64,000 nt of DNA from an uncultured Erwinia sp. (GCA_945290265.1 CALYQW010000004.1:1-64000), one strand, 5' to 3'. Positions 17,429 through 28,096 are shown, counted from the first letter of the stretch. Notes: generated by a model from the letters alone, not told the origin. Translations and numbers: made by a program.

Positions 17429-18484
17429 ATGCGTAAGATCATTCACGTTGATATGGATTGCTTTTTCGCTGCAGTAGAAATGCGCGATAATCCTGCCCTG
17501 CGTGATATTCCCCTTGCGATTGGTGGCAGTCAGTTACAGCGCGGGGTAGTCAGCACCGCCAATTATCCGGCGCGTAAATTTGGCGTTCACAGTGCTATGC
17601 CAACGGCAACGGCGCTGAAATTATGTCCTCACCTGAAAGTGATCCCCGGCCGCTATGAAGTTTATAAGCAGGTCAGCGCGCAGATCCGCGCGATATTTCT
17701 GCGTTATACCGCGCTGGTGGAACCCCTGTCGCTGGATGAAGCCTATCTTGATGTGACCGACAGCCCCTACTGTCAGGGGTCGGCCACGCTGATCGCCAGA
17801 GAAATTCGCCAGGCAATCAGTCAGGAGCTGGGGCTGACCGCCTCTGCCGGCGTGGCACCGGTGAAATTTCTGGCAAAAATTGCTTCAGATATTAATAAAC
17901 CTGACGGTCAGTTTGTGATTACTCCGCAGCAACTGCCGGACTATCTGCTGACGCTGCCGCTGGCAAAAATTCCGGGGGTTGGCAAAGTGACGGCGCGCAG
18001 GCTGGAAGAACTGGGGCTGCATACCTGTGCTGATGTGCAGCAGACGGATCTGGCAATGCTGCTTAAACGCTTTGGTAAATTTGGTCGCGTACTGTGGGAA
18101 CGCTGTAACGGGATTGATACCCGGGACATTGTGGTTGAGCGTCAGCGCAAATCGCTGGGGGTGGAACGCACCCTGGCCAGTGATATTCAGGAATGGGACA
18201 GCTGTCTGGCGATTATTGATAATCTGTATCAGGAGCTGGAGCGGCGGCTGAGTAAAATCCGTCCGGATAAGCAGATTGCCCGCCAGGGGATCAAACTGAA
18301 GTTCAGTGATTTTCAATTGACCACCCAGGAGCATAGCTGGCCGGAACTGAACAAGGATGATTTGATAGCGGTGGCGCGTAAAACCTGGGATGAACGCCGA
18401 GGAACGCGCGGCGTGCGGCTGGTGGGGTTACACGTCACGCTGCTTGATCCCCAGCTGGAGCGGCAGCTGCTGTTGAGACTGTAA
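17429..18484 (+). CDS. dinB: DNA polymerase IV DinB
   Basis: A 351-residue Y-family translesion polymerase, same length as E. coli DinB. Catalytic acidic residues are Asp8 (HVDMD) and Asp103-Glu104 (SLDEAYLDV). A helix-hairpin-helix IPGVGKVTARRL follows the palm. The C-terminus ends QLLLRL, compatible with a clamp-binding tail. The start MRKIIHVD was preferred over an upstream frame because it lies just after the LexA box and matches the family. Confidence 0.97.
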   Translation: MRKIIHVDMDCFFAAVEMRDNPALRDIPLAIGGSQLQRGVVSTANYPARKFGVHSAMPTATALKLCPHLKVIPGRYEVYKQVSAQIRAIFLRYTALVEPLSLDEAYLDVTDSPYCQGSATLIAREIRQAISQELGLTASAGVAPVKFLAKIASDINKPDGQFVITPQQLPDYLLTLPLAKIPGVGKVTARRLEELGLHTCADVQQTDLAMLLKRFGKFGRVLWERCNGIDTRDIVVERQRKSLGVERTLASDIQEWDSCLAIIDNLYQELERRLSKIRPDKQIARQGIKLKFSDFQLTTQEHSWPELNKDDLIAVARKTWDERRGTRGVRLVGLHVTLLDPQLERQLLLRL

Positions 18485-18490
18485 AATCCC

Positions 18491-18533
18491 AAAAAAACGG
18501 GCTGAGCACCGGTCGGCGTCAGCCCGTATTTTA
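18491..18533. terminator. Bidirectional terminator, dinB/pepD
   Basis: A 9-bp stem ACGGGCTGA / TCAGCCCGT (18497-18505, 18519-18527) with a run of seven A before it (T-run for the pepD transcript) and ATTTTA after it for dinB. Confidence 0.82.
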
Positions 18534-18541
18534 TGTGACCC

Positions 18542-19999
18542 TTATTTCTGCGGAATCGCTTTCAGCAGCGCGGTCAGCAGCTGCCAGTACAGCGCAACGC
18601 TGGCAATATTCACCTGCTCATCCGGTGAATGCGGGCCGGTAATGGTGGGGCCAATGGAAACCATATCCATCTGCGGATAGGGCTTTTTAAACAGGCCGCA
18701 CTCCAGACCGGCGTGGATCACCTGGATATTCGGGGTTTTATTAAACAGCTGTTGATAAGTTTCCCGCACCAGCGCCATGACCGGCGAGCTGTTATCCGGC
18801 TGCCAGCCTGGGTAACTGCCTTTCGCCAGACTTTGCGCACCAGCCAGCTGTGACAGCGCACTCAGCATTTCCACCACATACGCTTTACCGCTGTCAACCA
18901 GCGAACGCACCAGGCAGTTGATACGCGCCGCATTGCTTTCAAAGGTGACCACGCCAACGTTGAGTGAGGTCTCCACCACGCCTTTCATCACATCGGAATT
19001 GCGGATAACGCCATTTGGCATGGCATTCAGTAGCGCCAGGAATCCATCGCGACTGCTGCTGGTCAGGGTGTGCTGCGCAGCGGCAACCGGCTCCAGCGTC
19101 AGCACGATATTTTTCTCTTTCAGCGCCAGCTCATTTTGCAGGGCGGTCAGATAAGCGGCCACCTGCGCTTTCAGCACATCAGCCTGCTCAGCGCTGACCG
19201 CCAGGGTGGCAACGGCTTCACGCGGGATGGCATTGCGCAGCGTACCGCCGTTAAAATCCACCAGACGCAGATCGAGACTGGCGGCGTGGGCAAACAGAAA
19301 GCGCGCCAGCAGTTTATTGGCGTTGCCCAGTCCCTGATGGATATCACAGCCGGAATGTCCGCCTTTTAAGCCTTTCAGCGTCAGCTTCAGCGTCTGATAT
19401 CCGGCGGGCAGCGCTTCATGGCTGAGGGGCAGAGTGCTGGTGAAATCGATGCCTCCTGCACAGCCCATATAGATCTCACCTTCTTCTTCCGAATCGGTGT
19501 TGATCAGGATCTCCGCCTGCAGCCAGCCCGGCTGCAAACCAAACGCACCGTTCATACCGGTTTCTTCGGTCATGGTTAACAGCACTTCCAGCGGACCATG
19601 TTGCAGGCTGCTGTCGCTCAGCACGGCCAGGGTGGAAGCCAGCCCAATGCCGTTATCCGCGCCCAGGGTGGTGCCACGGGCTTTGACCCACTCGCCATCG
19701 ATCCACGGCTGGATCGGATCTTTGGTGAAGTCATGGACGGTATCATTGTTCTTTTGCGGCACCATATCCAGATGCGCCTGCAGGGCAACGGGTTTGCGGT
19801 TTTCAAACCCCGGCGTGGCGGGTTTACGGATCAGAATATTGCCGGTTTCATCGCGCTGGTTCCACAGCCCCCATTCAGTTACCAGGCCGGTAATATAATT
19901 CGCCAGCTGCTCTTCATGCCCGGAAGGATGCGGGATCGAACAAACTGCGGCAAAGATATCCCACAGGGGTTGCGGGGTGAGTCGGGATAATTCAGACAC
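18542..19999 (-). CDS. pepD: Aminoacyl-histidine dipeptidase PepD
   Basis: A 485-residue M20 metallopeptidase identical in length to E. coli PepD (peptidase D, carnosinase-type). It hydrolyses Xaa-His and many other dipeptides in the cytosol. Metal-site motifs LQAHLDMVPQ, GADNGIGLAS and TEETGMNGA are evident. The start is GTG (19999) with CAGGAG 7 nt upstream. Confidence 0.96.
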   Translation of the reverse strand: MSELSRLTPQPLWDIFAAVCSIPHPSGHEEQLANYITGLVTEWGLWNQRDETGNILIRKPATPGFENRKPVALQAHLDMVPQKNNDTVHDFTKDPIQPWIDGEWVKARGTTLGADNGIGLASTLAVLSDSSLQHGPLEVLLTMTEETGMNGAFGLQPGWLQAEILINTDSEEEGEIYMGCAGGIDFTSTLPLSHEALPAGYQTLKLTLKGLKGGHSGCDIHQGLGNANKLLARFLFAHAASLDLRLVDFNGGTLRNAIPREAVATLAVSAEQADVLKAQVAAYLTALQNELALKEKNIVLTLEPVAAAQHTLTSSSRDGFLALLNAMPNGVIRNSDVMKGVVETSLNVGVVTFESNAARINCLVRSLVDSGKAYVVEMLSALSQLAGAQSLAKGSYPGWQPDNSSPVMALVRETYQQLFNKTPNIQVIHAGLECGLFKKPYPQMDMVSIGPTITGPHSPDEQVNIASVALYWQLLTALLKAIPQK

Positions 20000-20187
20000 G
20001 TTAAGTCTCCTGTGTCAGCACCAGCGATGCGCGCCGGGAAAACTATGATAATTGAACAAATAATCGGCGTCATATTGGTGACACGCTGAAAAAATCATAC
20101 CATTCTTTCAGGGCCGGCGCGTTATCCTGTCGGAGAAAAATAGCATCACTGCGCTGTCCGGTGCTGGTTTTTAGCTTCCCGGATCTC

Positions 20188-20193
20188 TATAAT
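20188..20193 (+). promoter_or_regulatory. gpt promoter -10
   Basis: A perfect TATAAT 58 bp upstream of gpt. The matching -35 is weak (TTTTTA/GGTTTT region near 20166-20172). It is the only strong -10 in the pepD-gpt divergent gap. Confidence 0.5.
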
Positions 20194-20251
20194 GCCGCGC
20201 AACTTTCCCCACTGCCTGTTTTTAAACCAGATTACTGGTCGGAATTCTTTT

Positions 20252-20710
20252 ATGAGTGAAAAATACGTCGTTACCTGGGACATGCTGCAAATTCACGCGC
20301 GCAAACTGGCGCATCGCCTGCTGCCGGTGGAACAATGGCAGGGCATTATCGCCGTCAGCCGTGGCGGACTGGTTCCTGCCGCGCTTTTGGCGCGTGAGCT
20401 GAATATTCGCCACGTCGATACCGTGTGCATCTCCAGCTATGACCATGATAACCAGCGCGAAATGAAAATCCTGAAGCGTGCAGAAGGGGATGGTGAAGGC
20501 TTTATCGTGATTGACGACCTGGTGGATACCGGCGGTACCGCCCAGGCGATCCGCGAAATGTACCCGAAAGCGCGCTTTGTCACGGTCTTCGCCAAACCGG
20601 CTGGACGTCCGCTGGTTGATGAATATGTGGTTGATATTCCACAAGATACATGGATTGAGCAGCCGTGGGATATGGGCGTAGCCTTTGTGCCGCCGATTGT
20701 TAAAGGCTGA
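20252..20710 (+). CDS. gpt: Xanthine-guanine phosphoribosyltransferase Gpt
   Basis: A 152-residue type I phosphoribosyltransferase salvaging guanine, xanthine and hypoxanthine. Length and sequence match E. coli Gpt. The PRPP loop is [12 protein letters not shown] and the base-binding part includes [16 protein letters not shown]. The start MSEKYVV (20252) matches the family; the longer upstream frame starts at the -10 box and cannot be translated. Confidence 0.97.
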   Translation: MSEKYVVTWDMLQIHARKLAHRLLPVEQWQGIIAVSRGGLVPAALLARELNIRHVDTVCISSYDHDNQREMKILKRAEGDGEGFIVIDDLVDTGGTAQAIREMYPKARFVTVFAKPAGRPLVDEYVVDIPQDTWIEQPWDMGVAFVPPIVKG

Positions 20711-20723
20711 CCGACAGGATCTA

Positions 20724-20757
20724 CAGTGCGCCCGGCTTTGCCGGGCGCACTGCTTTT
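20724..20757 (+). terminator. Intrinsic terminator of gpt
   Basis: A perfect 13-bp stem CAGTGCGCCCGGC / GCCGGGCGCACTG with a TTT loop, followed by CTTTT. It lies 14 nt after the gpt stop. Confidence 0.9.
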
Positions 20758-20834
20758 AACGCTTCGACTGGAGCGCGGACTGTGCGAGACTGAACCCCGT
20801 CTGACAGAGCCGCATTCAGCAGGAGCGTTTCGTT

Positions 20835-22082
20835 ATGTCGCCGAAAAACCTTAGCGAAGAACTGTTTAAACCGCGCGTTACCCATCCGGAAACCTCCACC
20901 CTGGTGCGCCACGGGCAGCCTTCCCGTCCGCTTAGTATTCAGGGGTTTGATAACCCGTCACACCCTGGCTGGTATCGCATTATCGATCGGTTGTTATGGA
21001 GCTGGCGTGGCCTGGCACCACAGGAAATCGCCGAAGTGCTGGCGCGCATTGCCGCCAGCAGGATGACGCGTAGCGATGAATGTTTGCTGGATACGGTCAC
21101 CGGCTACCGGCGCGGTAACTGGATTTTTGAGTGGTCGGCCCAGGCGGCGCACTGGCAACAACAGGCCAGCGCCTGCGAGGATGATGCCCGGGCAGGTCTG
21201 CACTGGCTGCATGCCGCCGCCCTGTACAGCCTGGCCAGCTATCCGCATCTGAAAGAAGATACGCTGGCAGAGCAGGCACAAACCCTCGCTTTCCGTGCCT
21301 ACGAAGAAGCCACCCGGCGTCTGCCGGGTGAGATCCGGCAGCTGACATTTAGCGTCAGTGAAGGGGCCGCGGTCAGCGGCTTTCTGCATCAGCCCCCCGG
21401 GGTCAGCGCGCCTTATCCCACGCTGCTGGTATGCGCTAACCTCGATGAATTACAGTGCGACCACTATCGCCTGTTCCATGATTATCTCGCTCCGCGCGGC
21501 ATCGCCATGCTGACCCTGGATGTGCCCTCGGTCGGTTTCTCCGGTAAGTGGCGGCTGGATCATAACGCCAGTTTTCTCCATCAACAGGTGCTGCGTCAGC
21601 TGGATCAGATCCCGTGGATTGATCATACCCGGGTAGCCGCGTTTGGCTTCCGCTTTGGTGCGGCGATTGCGCTGCGTCTGGCATATCTGGAACCCGGCAG
21701 CCTGCGTGCGGTCGCCTGCCTCGGGCCGGTGGTTCACAGTCTGCTGACAGATGCCGGCCGCCAGGCGCATATTCCGGATATGGCCATGGATATGCTGGCC
21801 AGCCGGCTGGGGATGGCTGCCGTTGCTGACAGTACATTGCTCACCGAACTCAGCGGCTTTTCTCTCAAATTGCAGGGGCTGCTGGGACGGCGCTGTCCGC
21901 TACCGCTGCTGGCTGCGTGCTGGCCAAACGATCCTTTCAGCCCGGAAGAAGAGTCACGGTTGATTGTGAACTCTTCTGCCAGCGGACATTTGCTGAAACT
22001 GGCTCCGGCACCCGCGATGGGTAATTTTGAGCGCGGGATTGGCGATATTTGTCGCTGGATTGCAGCCAGATTAGCAGTATGA
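20835..22082 (+). CDS. frsA: FrsA, fermentation/respiration switch alpha/beta-hydrolase
   Basis: A 415-residue protein matching E. coli FrsA (YafA), which interacts with IIA-Glc and affects the choice between fermentation and respiration. The C-terminal two thirds is an alpha/beta-hydrolase fold. At the nucleophile elbow the sequence is [10 protein letters not shown], lacking the usual GxSxG serine, as in other FrsA proteins, so hydrolase activity is uncertain. AGGAG lies 10 nt upstream of the ATG. Confidence 0.95.
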   Translation: MSPKNLSEELFKPRVTHPETSTLVRHGQPSRPLSIQGFDNPSHPGWYRIIDRLLWSWRGLAPQEIAEVLARIAASRMTRSDECLLDTVTGYRRGNWIFEWSAQAAHWQQQASACEDDARAGLHWLHAAALYSLASYPHLKEDTLAEQAQTLAFRAYEEATRRLPGEIRQLTFSVSEGAAVSGFLHQPPGVSAPYPTLLVCANLDELQCDHYRLFHDYLAPRGIAMLTLDVPSVGFSGKWRLDHNASFLHQQVLRQLDQIPWIDHTRVAAFGFRFGAAIALRLAYLEPGSLRAVACLGPVVHSLLTDAGRQAHIPDMAMDMLASRLGMAAVADSTLLTELSGFSLKLQGLLGRRCPLPLLAACWPNDPFSPEEESRLIVNSSASGHLLKLAPAPAMGNFERGIGDICRWIAARLAV

Positions 22083-22138
22083 GTTGCTAAAATAACTGAT
22101 TTTGTTACAACTATAGGCTCAATAAAGGAGAGTAAAAC

Positions 22139-22540
22139 ATGGCGTTAGCGAGTGGGCATCCCAGGGGCCGCATAATGAAGCAGTTTAACGCTTTAGGTCC
22201 GTATATCCGTGAGAACAAGTGTGAAGGCGATCGTTTCTTCTTCGATTGTCTGGCTGTGTGCGTCAACGTGAAACCGGCACCGGAAAGCCGTGAATTTTGG
22301 GGCTGGTGGATGGAAGTGGAGGCGCAGCCGGATCATTTCACCTACGAATATCGCCTGGGTCTGTTTGACAAAGAAGGCAACTGGAAGCCGACAGCGGTAA
22401 AAGGCAAGGATAATCAGGCGCGGGTTGAAGAGACGCTGCGCAACTTCCATCAGCGTTTACAGGCGCTGCTAAAGGACATGGAACTGAAGCTGGTTCCGGC
22501 TGTGGGTTTTGACGAACAGCCGGTAAAATTAAGCGCATAA
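22139..22540 (+). CDS. crl: Sigma factor-binding protein Crl
   Basis: A 133-residue protein collinear with E. coli Crl; [10 protein letters not shown] and [14 protein letters not shown] are nearly invariant. Crl binds sigma-S and promotes its assembly into RNA polymerase holoenzyme, most strongly at low sigma-S levels. AAAGGAG precedes the ATG by 8 nt. It lies between frsA and phoE as in E. coli. Confidence 0.97.
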   Translation: MALASGHPRGRIMKQFNALGPYIRENKCEGDRFFFDCLAVCVNVKPAPESREFWGWWMEVEAQPDHFTYEYRLGLFDKEGNWKPTAVKGKDNQARVEETLRNFHQRLQALLKDMELKLVPAVGFDEQPVKLSA

Positions 22541-22548
22541 TCCATTGC

Positions 22549-22573
22549 TGCCCGGAGCCTGGCGCTCCGGGCA
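22549..22573. terminator. Hairpin between convergent crl and phoE
   Basis: A 10-bp GC-rich stem TGCCCGGAGC / GCTCCGGGCA with a 5-nt loop between the two stop codons. There is no T-run on either side. Confidence 0.6.
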
Positions 22574-22582
22574 CGGCGGTCA

Positions 22583-23698
22583 TCAGAACTGATAAACCAG
22601 TCCTACGGCCACCACATCATCGGTATTTAATGCCAGCTTATTGTTATCGCTCAGCCGGTTAATTTTATAGTCCACATAGGTGTTCATATTTTTATTGAAG
22701 TAGTAGCTGGCACCGACATCAATGTATTTCACTAAATCGGTGTCACCTATCCCGTTCTCAATATTTTTCCCTTTGGTCTGCACATACCCCAGTGACGGAC
22801 GCAGGCCATTATCAAACTGGTACTGTGCCACCAGCTCAATATTCTGTGCATTATTTGCCATCCCGCTGACACTGGTATGGGCAATGGTGCTGGTGCCACT
22901 AATCGGCGTCATATTGCGGGTTTCGCTGTAAATTGCCGCCAGATAGAGACTGTTGGCGTCATATTTTATCCCGGTACCCCATGCGTCTGCTTTATCGCCA
23001 TGACCATAACTCTGTGCCTGCTGGCTGACGGTACGATTGGAGGTGCTGTAGGCTGCGCTGACGCTGACACCGCTCTCTCCCAGGGCATAAACCGCTGACA
23101 GACCGTAACCGTCGCCGTTCTGACGCGCCACGTTGGTACGGGCATTGGCGGAATCGGCATCATTTTTCCCCTGGTATTGCAGGGCAAATTTCAGGCCGTC
23201 AACCAGGCCAAAGAAGTTACTGTTACGGTAAGTCGCCAGTCCTGACGCGCGCTGAGTCATATAGTTATCGCTGCGGGCAGAGCCATCGCCACCAAACTCC
23301 GGGAACATATCGGTCCAGGCCTCAACGTCGTACAGCACGCCGTAGTTACGACCGTAATCCACTGAACCGTAATCGCCAAACTTCAGACCGGCAAACCCCA
23401 GGCGGGTTTTATTGCCATTCTGCGCATCACTGCCGCTTTCGCTGTTATTGGCACTGAACTGATATTCCCACTGGCCGTAACCGGTCATCAGCTCGTTTAT
23501 CTGCGTTTCACCCTTAAACCCAAGACGGATATAGGATTTATCGCCATCGCTACCGGCGTTATTACTGAAATAATGTAGCCCCTTTACCTTGCCATAGAGG
23601 TCCAGTTTATTGCCGTCTTTATTATAAATTTCTGCGGCCTGCGCCGCGTTGACGGTCATCAGTCCAAGAATAAACGTTGCCAGAGTGCTTTTTTTCAT
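22583..23698 (-). CDS. phoE: Phosphate-regulated outer-membrane porin PhoE
   Basis: A 371-residue trimeric general porin with signal peptide (cleavage after QAA|AEIY), a 16-strand barrel and C-terminal Phe (VYQF). [27 protein letters not shown] and [11 protein letters not shown] resemble PhoE, and the position between crl and proB is that of phoE. A Pho box lies directly upstream. PhoE-type porins favour anions and are induced by phosphate starvation. Sequence alone cannot exclude an OmpC/OmpF-like pore selectivity. Confidence 0.92.
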   Translation of the reverse strand: MKKSTLATFILGLMTVNAAQAAEIYNKDGNKLDLYGKVKGLHYFSNNAGSDGDKSYIRLGFKGETQINELMTGYGQWEYQFSANNSESGSDAQNGNKTRLGFAGLKFGDYGSVDYGRNYGVLYDVEAWTDMFPEFGGDGSARSDNYMTQRASGLATYRNSNFFGLVDGLKFALQYQGKNDADSANARTNVARQNGDGYGLSAVYALGESGVSVSAAYSTSNRTVSQQAQSYGHGDKADAWGTGIKYDANSLYLAAIYSETRNMTPISGTSTIAHTSVSGMANNAQNIELVAQYQFDNGLRPSLGYVQTKGKNIENGIGDTDLVKYIDVGASYYFNKNMNTYVDYKINRLSDNNKLALNTDDVVAVGLVYQF

Positions 23699-23761
23699 TT
23701 GTTGTCATTTCCATACAGGATGAAGTGTCAGTGAGCCAACAGGCTCCGCTAAGGCAGTGAC

Positions 23762-23795
23762 GTTTTACCCTGAGGAGATGAAATATTTATGACAG
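23762..23795 (-). promoter_or_regulatory. Pho box and -10 of phoE
   Basis: On the minus strand, CTGTCAT-AAAT-ATTTCAT (23795-23778) gives two PhoB half-sites 11 bp apart, the first perfect and the second 5/7. TAAAAC (23767-23762) lies 10 bp downstream as the -10, the spacing usual for PhoB-activated promoters. Confidence 0.83.
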
Positions 23796-23941
23796 TTTTC
23801 GATTTTTCCTGACAAAAATGAACTTTTGGACTAATGCCGAATCCGGCTTTTTTCGGCTTTTCACCGGCTGTGTGTTGGCTTCCGGCAGCACACCTGATAA
23901 AACGTGGTTTTGCATTCCTGTAAATCTTACGGCAGATAACA

Positions 23942-25045
23942 ATGAGTAGCAGTCAGACCCTGGTGGTCAAACTTGGAACCAGCGTACTAACCGGCGGATC
24001 GCGCCAGTTAAACCGGGCACATATTGTGGAACTGGTGCGTCAGTGCGCCCGGCTCCATGCGGCAGGGCACCGTATTGTGATTGTAACGTCTGGCGCGATG
24101 GCAGCCGGGCGTGAACACCTGGGCTATCCGCAACTGCCACCCACCATTGCCTCCAAACAGTTGCTGGCTGCCGTGGGGCAGAGCCGCCTGATCCAGCTCT
24201 GGGAACAGCTGTTCTCTATCTATGGTATCCATATTGGTCAGATGCTGTTAACCCGTGCCGACCTCGAAGATCGTGAGCGCTTTCTTAATGCGCGCGACAC
24301 GCTGAATGCGCTGCTGGATAACCAGATCGTGCCGGTAATCAACGAGAATGATGCGGTCGCCACGGCGGAAATCAAAGTGGGTGATAACGACAACCTGTCA
24401 GCGCTGGCGGCGATCCTGGCGCAGGCGGATAAACTGCTGCTGCTGACCGATCAGCAGGGGCTGTTCACCGCCGATCCCCGCAATAATCCGGATGCAGAGC
24501 TGATTCAGGATGTTTATCAAATCGACGATACGCTGCGCGCGCTGGCGGGTGGCAGCGTCTCCGGGCTGGGCACCGGTGGGATGATGACCAAACTGCAGGC
24601 CGCTGACATTGCCTGCCGCGCCGGCATTGATACCATTATTGCCGCCGGCAGTCGCCCGGATGTGATTGGCGATGTGATAGCAGGGGAAGCCGTTGGCACC
24701 CGGTTCCATGCCTTTGCAACCCCGCTGGAAAACCGCAAACGCTGGATCTACGGTGCCCCCCCGGCAGGGGAACTGCTGGTGGATGACGGTGCGCTGGAAG
24801 CCATCCTCGAGCGGGGAAGTTCACTGTTGCCGAAAGGCGTGCGCGAAGTCAGCGGTAACTTTTCCCGTGGTGAGGTGATCCGTATTCGCAGCCTGCAGGG
24901 GCGCGATGTAGCACACGGGGTATCACGCTATAACAGCGATGCAATGCGGATGATTGCCGGGCAGCACTCACGGCAAATCAGTGAGATTTTAGGTTATGAA
25001 TATGGTCCGGTGGCAGTACACCGTGACGATATGATCGTCAGTTAA
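23942..25045 (+). CDS. proB: Glutamate 5-kinase ProB
   Basis: A 367-residue kinase catalysing the first step of proline synthesis. It has an N-terminal amino-acid kinase domain ([27 protein letters not shown]) and a C-terminal PUA domain from about residue 275. Length equals E. coli ProB. The stop is 10 nt before proA, forming the proBA operon; ProB is normally feedback-inhibited by proline. Confidence 0.97.
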   Translation: MSSSQTLVVKLGTSVLTGGSRQLNRAHIVELVRQCARLHAAGHRIVIVTSGAMAAGREHLGYPQLPPTIASKQLLAAVGQSRLIQLWEQLFSIYGIHIGQMLLTRADLEDRERFLNARDTLNALLDNQIVPVINENDAVATAEIKVGDNDNLSALAAILAQADKLLLLTDQQGLFTADPRNNPDAELIQDVYQIDDTLRALAGGSVSGLGTGGMMTKLQAADIACRAGIDTIIAAGSRPDVIGDVIAGEAVGTRFHAFATPLENRKRWIYGAPPAGELLVDDGALEAILERGSSLLPKGVREVSGNFSRGEVIRIRSLQGRDVAHGVSRYNSDAMRMIAGQHSRQISEILGYEYGPVAVHRDDMIVS

Positions 25046-25055
25046 GGACTCCCCG

Positions 25056-26309
25056 ATGCTGGAACAAATGGGTAAAGCGGCGCAGGCCGCGTCTTATCAG
25101 CTGGCAGCCTTGTCTGCAGTAGAAAAAAACCAGGTACTGCTGAGTATTGCAGATGCGCTGGAAGCACAGAGTGCGCAGATTCTGGCGGCCAACCAGCAGG
25201 ATCTGGCGGATGCCCGCGACAGCGGGATGAGCGCCGCGCTGCTGGATCGTCTGACGCTGGATCAGGCACGGCTGAAAGGCATTGCGGATGATGTGCGTCA
25301 GGTCTGTCATCTGGCGGACCCGGTGGGCGTGGTGATCGATGGCGGGCTGCTGGACAGCGGGCTGCGCATTGAGCGCCAGCGGGTGCCGCTTGGCGTGGTT
25401 GGGGTGATTTATGAAGCGCGGCCCAACGTCACGGTGGATGTTGCCAGCCTGTGTTTAAAAACCGGTAACGCGGTGATCCTGCGCGGAGGTAAGGAAACAT
25501 ATCGCACCAATGCGGCCACCGTGCGGGTGATCCAGCAGGCGCTGCAGCAGCACGGACTGCCGGCCGGGGCGGTGCAGGCGATTGAAAGCCCCGACCGTGA
25601 GCTGGTCACGCAGCTGCTGAAACTGGATCGCTACGTCGATATGCTGATCCCGCGCGGTGGAGCCGGGCTGCATAAGCTGTGCCGTGAACAGTCCACCATT
25701 CCGGTGATCACCGGTGGTATCGGGGTTTGTCATATTTATGCTGACAGCAGCATCGATGTTACGTCCGCGCTGGAGGTGATTGTCAATGCCAAAAAACAGC
25801 GCCCCAGCGCCTGTAACTCGCTGGAAACGCTGCTGGTGGATGCCAGCATTGCGCAGCGCTTTTTACCCTTACTCAGCGAGCGCATGGCCCGGGAGGGTAT
25901 CAGCCTGCATGCTGATGCTGCGGCGATGCAGCAGCTTGAAGGCGGGCCGGCTACGGTCAGTGCGGTGACGGATGAACAGATGCGTGACGAGTGGCTGTCG
26001 CTTGATCTCAATGTCTGTCTGGTAAGTGGTCTGGAGCAGGCGGTCAGCCATATTCGTGAGTATGGTACCCGGCACTCGGATGCGATCCTGACGCGGGATA
26101 TTGTCCGGGCCAGACGGTTTATCAGCCAGGTGGATTCGGCGGTGGTCTATGTGAATGCCAGCACTCGCTTTACCGATGGTGGGCAGTTTGGCCTGGGCGC
26201 AGAAGTGGCGGTCAGCACGCAAAAATTACATGCCCGTGGTCCGATGGGGCTGGAAGCCTTAACCACCTATAAATGGGTGGCGTGGGGAGAGGATACCCGG
26301 CGCGGGTGA
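25056..26309 (+). CDS. proA: Gamma-glutamyl phosphate reductase ProA
   Basis: A 417-residue NADPH-dependent aldehyde-dehydrogenase-fold enzyme reducing gamma-glutamyl phosphate to the semialdehyde. The catalytic cysteine is in [18 protein letters not shown] lies 8 nt upstream of the ATG. The E. coli thrW tRNA that follows proA is absent; a strong terminator follows instead. Confidence 0.97.
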   Translation: MLEQMGKAAQAASYQLAALSAVEKNQVLLSIADALEAQSAQILAANQQDLADARDSGMSAALLDRLTLDQARLKGIADDVRQVCHLADPVGVVIDGGLLDSGLRIERQRVPLGVVGVIYEARPNVTVDVASLCLKTGNAVILRGGKETYRTNAATVRVIQQALQQHGLPAGAVQAIESPDRELVTQLLKLDRYVDMLIPRGGAGLHKLCREQSTIPVITGGIGVCHIYADSSIDVTSALEVIVNAKKQRPSACNSLETLLVDASIAQRFLPLLSERMAREGISLHADAAAMQQLEGGPATVSAVTDEQMRDEWLSLDLNVCLVSGLEQAVSHIREYGTRHSDAILTRDIVRARRFISQVDSAVVYVNASTRFTDGGQFGLGAEVAVSTQKLHARGPMGLEALTTYKWVAWGEDTRRG

Positions 26310-26386
26310 TTGCCACTGCGTGGTGCCTTAGCTTTGCCGCCAGCCTTTTTACGGGCAGTGGCTGGTCAAAGTGGAAGGCGACGGAC

Positions 26387-26420
26387 AAAAAAATAGCGCC
26401 CCGAGGGGCGCTATTTTTTT
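26387..26420. terminator. Bidirectional intrinsic terminator, proA/SDR gene
   Basis: Seven A, TAGCGCCC paired with GGGCGCTA across a tight CGAG loop, then seven T. It serves proBA and the convergent oxidoreductase gene. Confidence 0.93.
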
Positions 26421-26429
26421 GGTGCCGGG

Positions 26430-27323
26430 TTACAGCGTACCGGTGCCGCCGTCGGCGCACCACACCTGGCCGGAAGCATAGCTGGTTTCCGTTGATGCCA
26501 GAGTGACGTACAGCGAGGCAATTTCCGCCGGTTGACCCGGACGGCCCAGTGGTGAACTTTCGCCGAATTCAACCACTTTATCCTGTGGCTGACCGCCGCT
26601 GGACTGCAGCGGCGTCCAGTAAGGGCCGGGTGCTACGGCGTTGACCCGAATACCTTCCGGCCCCAGCTGTTTTGCCAGTGATTTGGTGAAAGCGACAATA
26701 CTGGCTTTGGTTTGGGCATAATCCAGCAGGATATCACTGGGATTAAAGGCCTGAACCGATGAGGAGTTAATAATCGCCGCCCCGCGCGGCAGATAATCTA
26801 CCGCCGCTTTGGTGATCCAGAACATGGCATAAACATTAACTTTGAAGGTGGTATCAAAGTCTTCTGTGCTCAGAGTGCGGATAGATTCATTGAACTGCTG
26901 GTGACCGGCGTTATTTACCAGAATATCAATTCCCCCCAGCTTCTCCGCCGCTTCTTTCACCAGTTGCTGACAGAAGGCTTCAGTACGAATATCACCTGGA
27001 ATGGCAATCGCTTTGCGCCCTTCGGCTTCAATCAGCTGAATGACTTCTCTGGCATCAGGTTCTTCTGAAGGCAAATAGTTAATTGCTACATCAGCCCCTT
27101 CACGGGCGTAGGCGATAGCAACGGCACGGCCAATCCCGGAATCTCCGCCGGTAATCAGGGCTTTGCGTCCCGCGAGGCGTCCGCTGCCACGGTAGGTTTT
27201 TTCACCGTGATCGGGAACAGGGATCATTTTGCTGGCCAGACCTGGAGACTTTTGTGGTTGTTCGGGAAAAGGTGGTGCCGGATAATCGATAGTTAAAATA
27301 GATTTTTTATCACTAACAGACAT
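26430..27323 (-). CDS. Short-chain dehydrogenase, YghA-like
   Basis: A 297-residue classical SDR resembling E. coli YghA. The cofactor motif is TGGDSGIG (residues 58-65), NNAG is at 137-140, a catalytic serine lies in INSSS and the catalytic pair is Tyr202/Lys206 (YAQTK). The ~45-residue N-terminal extension with PAPPFPEQ is typical of this stress-associated subgroup. Substrate unknown; probably a general aldehyde or ketone oxidoreductase. Confidence 0.88.
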   Translation of the reverse strand: MSVSDKKSILTIDYPAPPFPEQPQKSPGLASKMIPVPDHGEKTYRGSGRLAGRKALITGGDSGIGRAVAIAYAREGADVAINYLPSEEPDAREVIQLIEAEGRKAIAIPGDIRTEAFCQQLVKEAAEKLGGIDILVNNAGHQQFNESIRTLSTEDFDTTFKVNVYAMFWITKAAVDYLPRGAAIINSSSVQAFNPSDILLDYAQTKASIVAFTKSLAKQLGPEGIRVNAVAPGPYWTPLQSSGGQPQDKVVEFGESSPLGRPGQPAEIASLYVTLASTETSYASGQVWCADGGTGTL

Positions 27324-27723
27324 AGGTGTTCTCCCGCTTAGTTAACAGATAATTTAAGTGTGGCACATATTTGATACCTGTCACATAAATAGAGTTATTT
27401 AATCCGTTTGTTATTGATTTGCGGTTTTTTTTAGTAGCTTCGGTCAGGCGGTTTGTTTAGATAATAAATAAAGCGGCTGACTGAAAAAGCAGCCTGATTG
27501 TAAAAAAGTATTTCCCACAGCCATATTCGCCATTAAATTTTCTATCTGTGCTACAGGAAAAATTGGTGCACGCAACATCTTTAAGATGATGATTAGTTAA
27601 TAGGATTAATCCTGCTGAATTACAGGGTGGTAGTGGTAAAATAATATTGACATTGCGGGACGATCTGCAAAACCAGGATGACCTGGGCAACAGTTAATAT
27701 TTTGATCCCGCGTTGAAAAAATA
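27324..27723. other. AT-rich divergent intergenic region
   Basis: About 400 bp between the SDR gene and the LEA-like gene. It is AT-rich, has no convincing coding frame, and has several scattered TAAT-type -10 candidates. A possible sigma-70 site TTGACA lies near 27647-27654. No repeat or RNA gene was recognised. Confidence 0.5.
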
Positions 27724-27734
27724 GTCTACACTTA
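27724..27734 (+). promoter_or_regulatory. Sigma-S-type -10 element
   Basis: GTCTACACTTA matches the extended -10 preferred by RpoS (KCTAYRCTTAA) and lies 35 bp upstream of the LEA-like gene, whose product suggests desiccation or osmotic stress. Confidence 0.6.
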
Positions 27735-27769
27735 TTCGTTGTCTGTTCACGGGAATCAATGAGGACACT

Positions 27770-28096
27770 ATGAAAAAAACAGTATTCGCACTCTCAGCAC
27801 TTCTTCTGACTTCGTCAGCCTTTGCCGATACGGTTACTCATGATACCGATGAGACCGTTGCTACGGCGCACAAAAACGAGCATACCGCAAAAGAGAAGCT
27901 GCATCAGGCACAACATAAAGGTGAGCAGATGAAGCAAAAAGCGGGGCATGCTAAAGAAGGTAAAAGTAACAGCACCGGCAGTAAGATTTCTGAAGGTAGC
28001 AAAAAAGCCTGGGACAGTACCAAAGAAGGGTCTGAGAAAGTCTGGGATAAAACCAAAGAAGGCACCGAAGACCTGAAAAACAAAGTGACTAATTAA
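27770..28096 (+). CDS. Exported LEA-like stress protein
   Basis: A 108-residue protein with a signal peptide (MKKTVFALSALLL... cleavage after AFA) followed by a very hydrophilic, Lys/Glu-rich chain. The C-terminal half repeats an 11-residue-type amphipathic pattern (KAWDSTKEGSEK, KVWDKTKEGTED), as in group 3 LEA and related desiccation-protection proteins. It probably acts in the periplasm. GAGG precedes the ATG, and an RpoS-type -10 lies upstream. The cellular role is inferred from composition only. Confidence 0.75.
   Translation: MKKTVFALSALLLTSSAFADTVTHDTDETVATAHKNEHTAKEKLHQAQHKGEQMKQKAGHAKEGKSNSTGSKISEGSKKAWDSTKEGSEKVWDKTKEGTEDLKNKVTN

Noticed and set aside
26310..26386. tRNA-Thr (thrW) site expected after proA
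   Set aside because: No cloverleaf or GTTCGA-type T-arm is present; only a terminator follows proA, so neither the tRNA nor an attachment core is visible.
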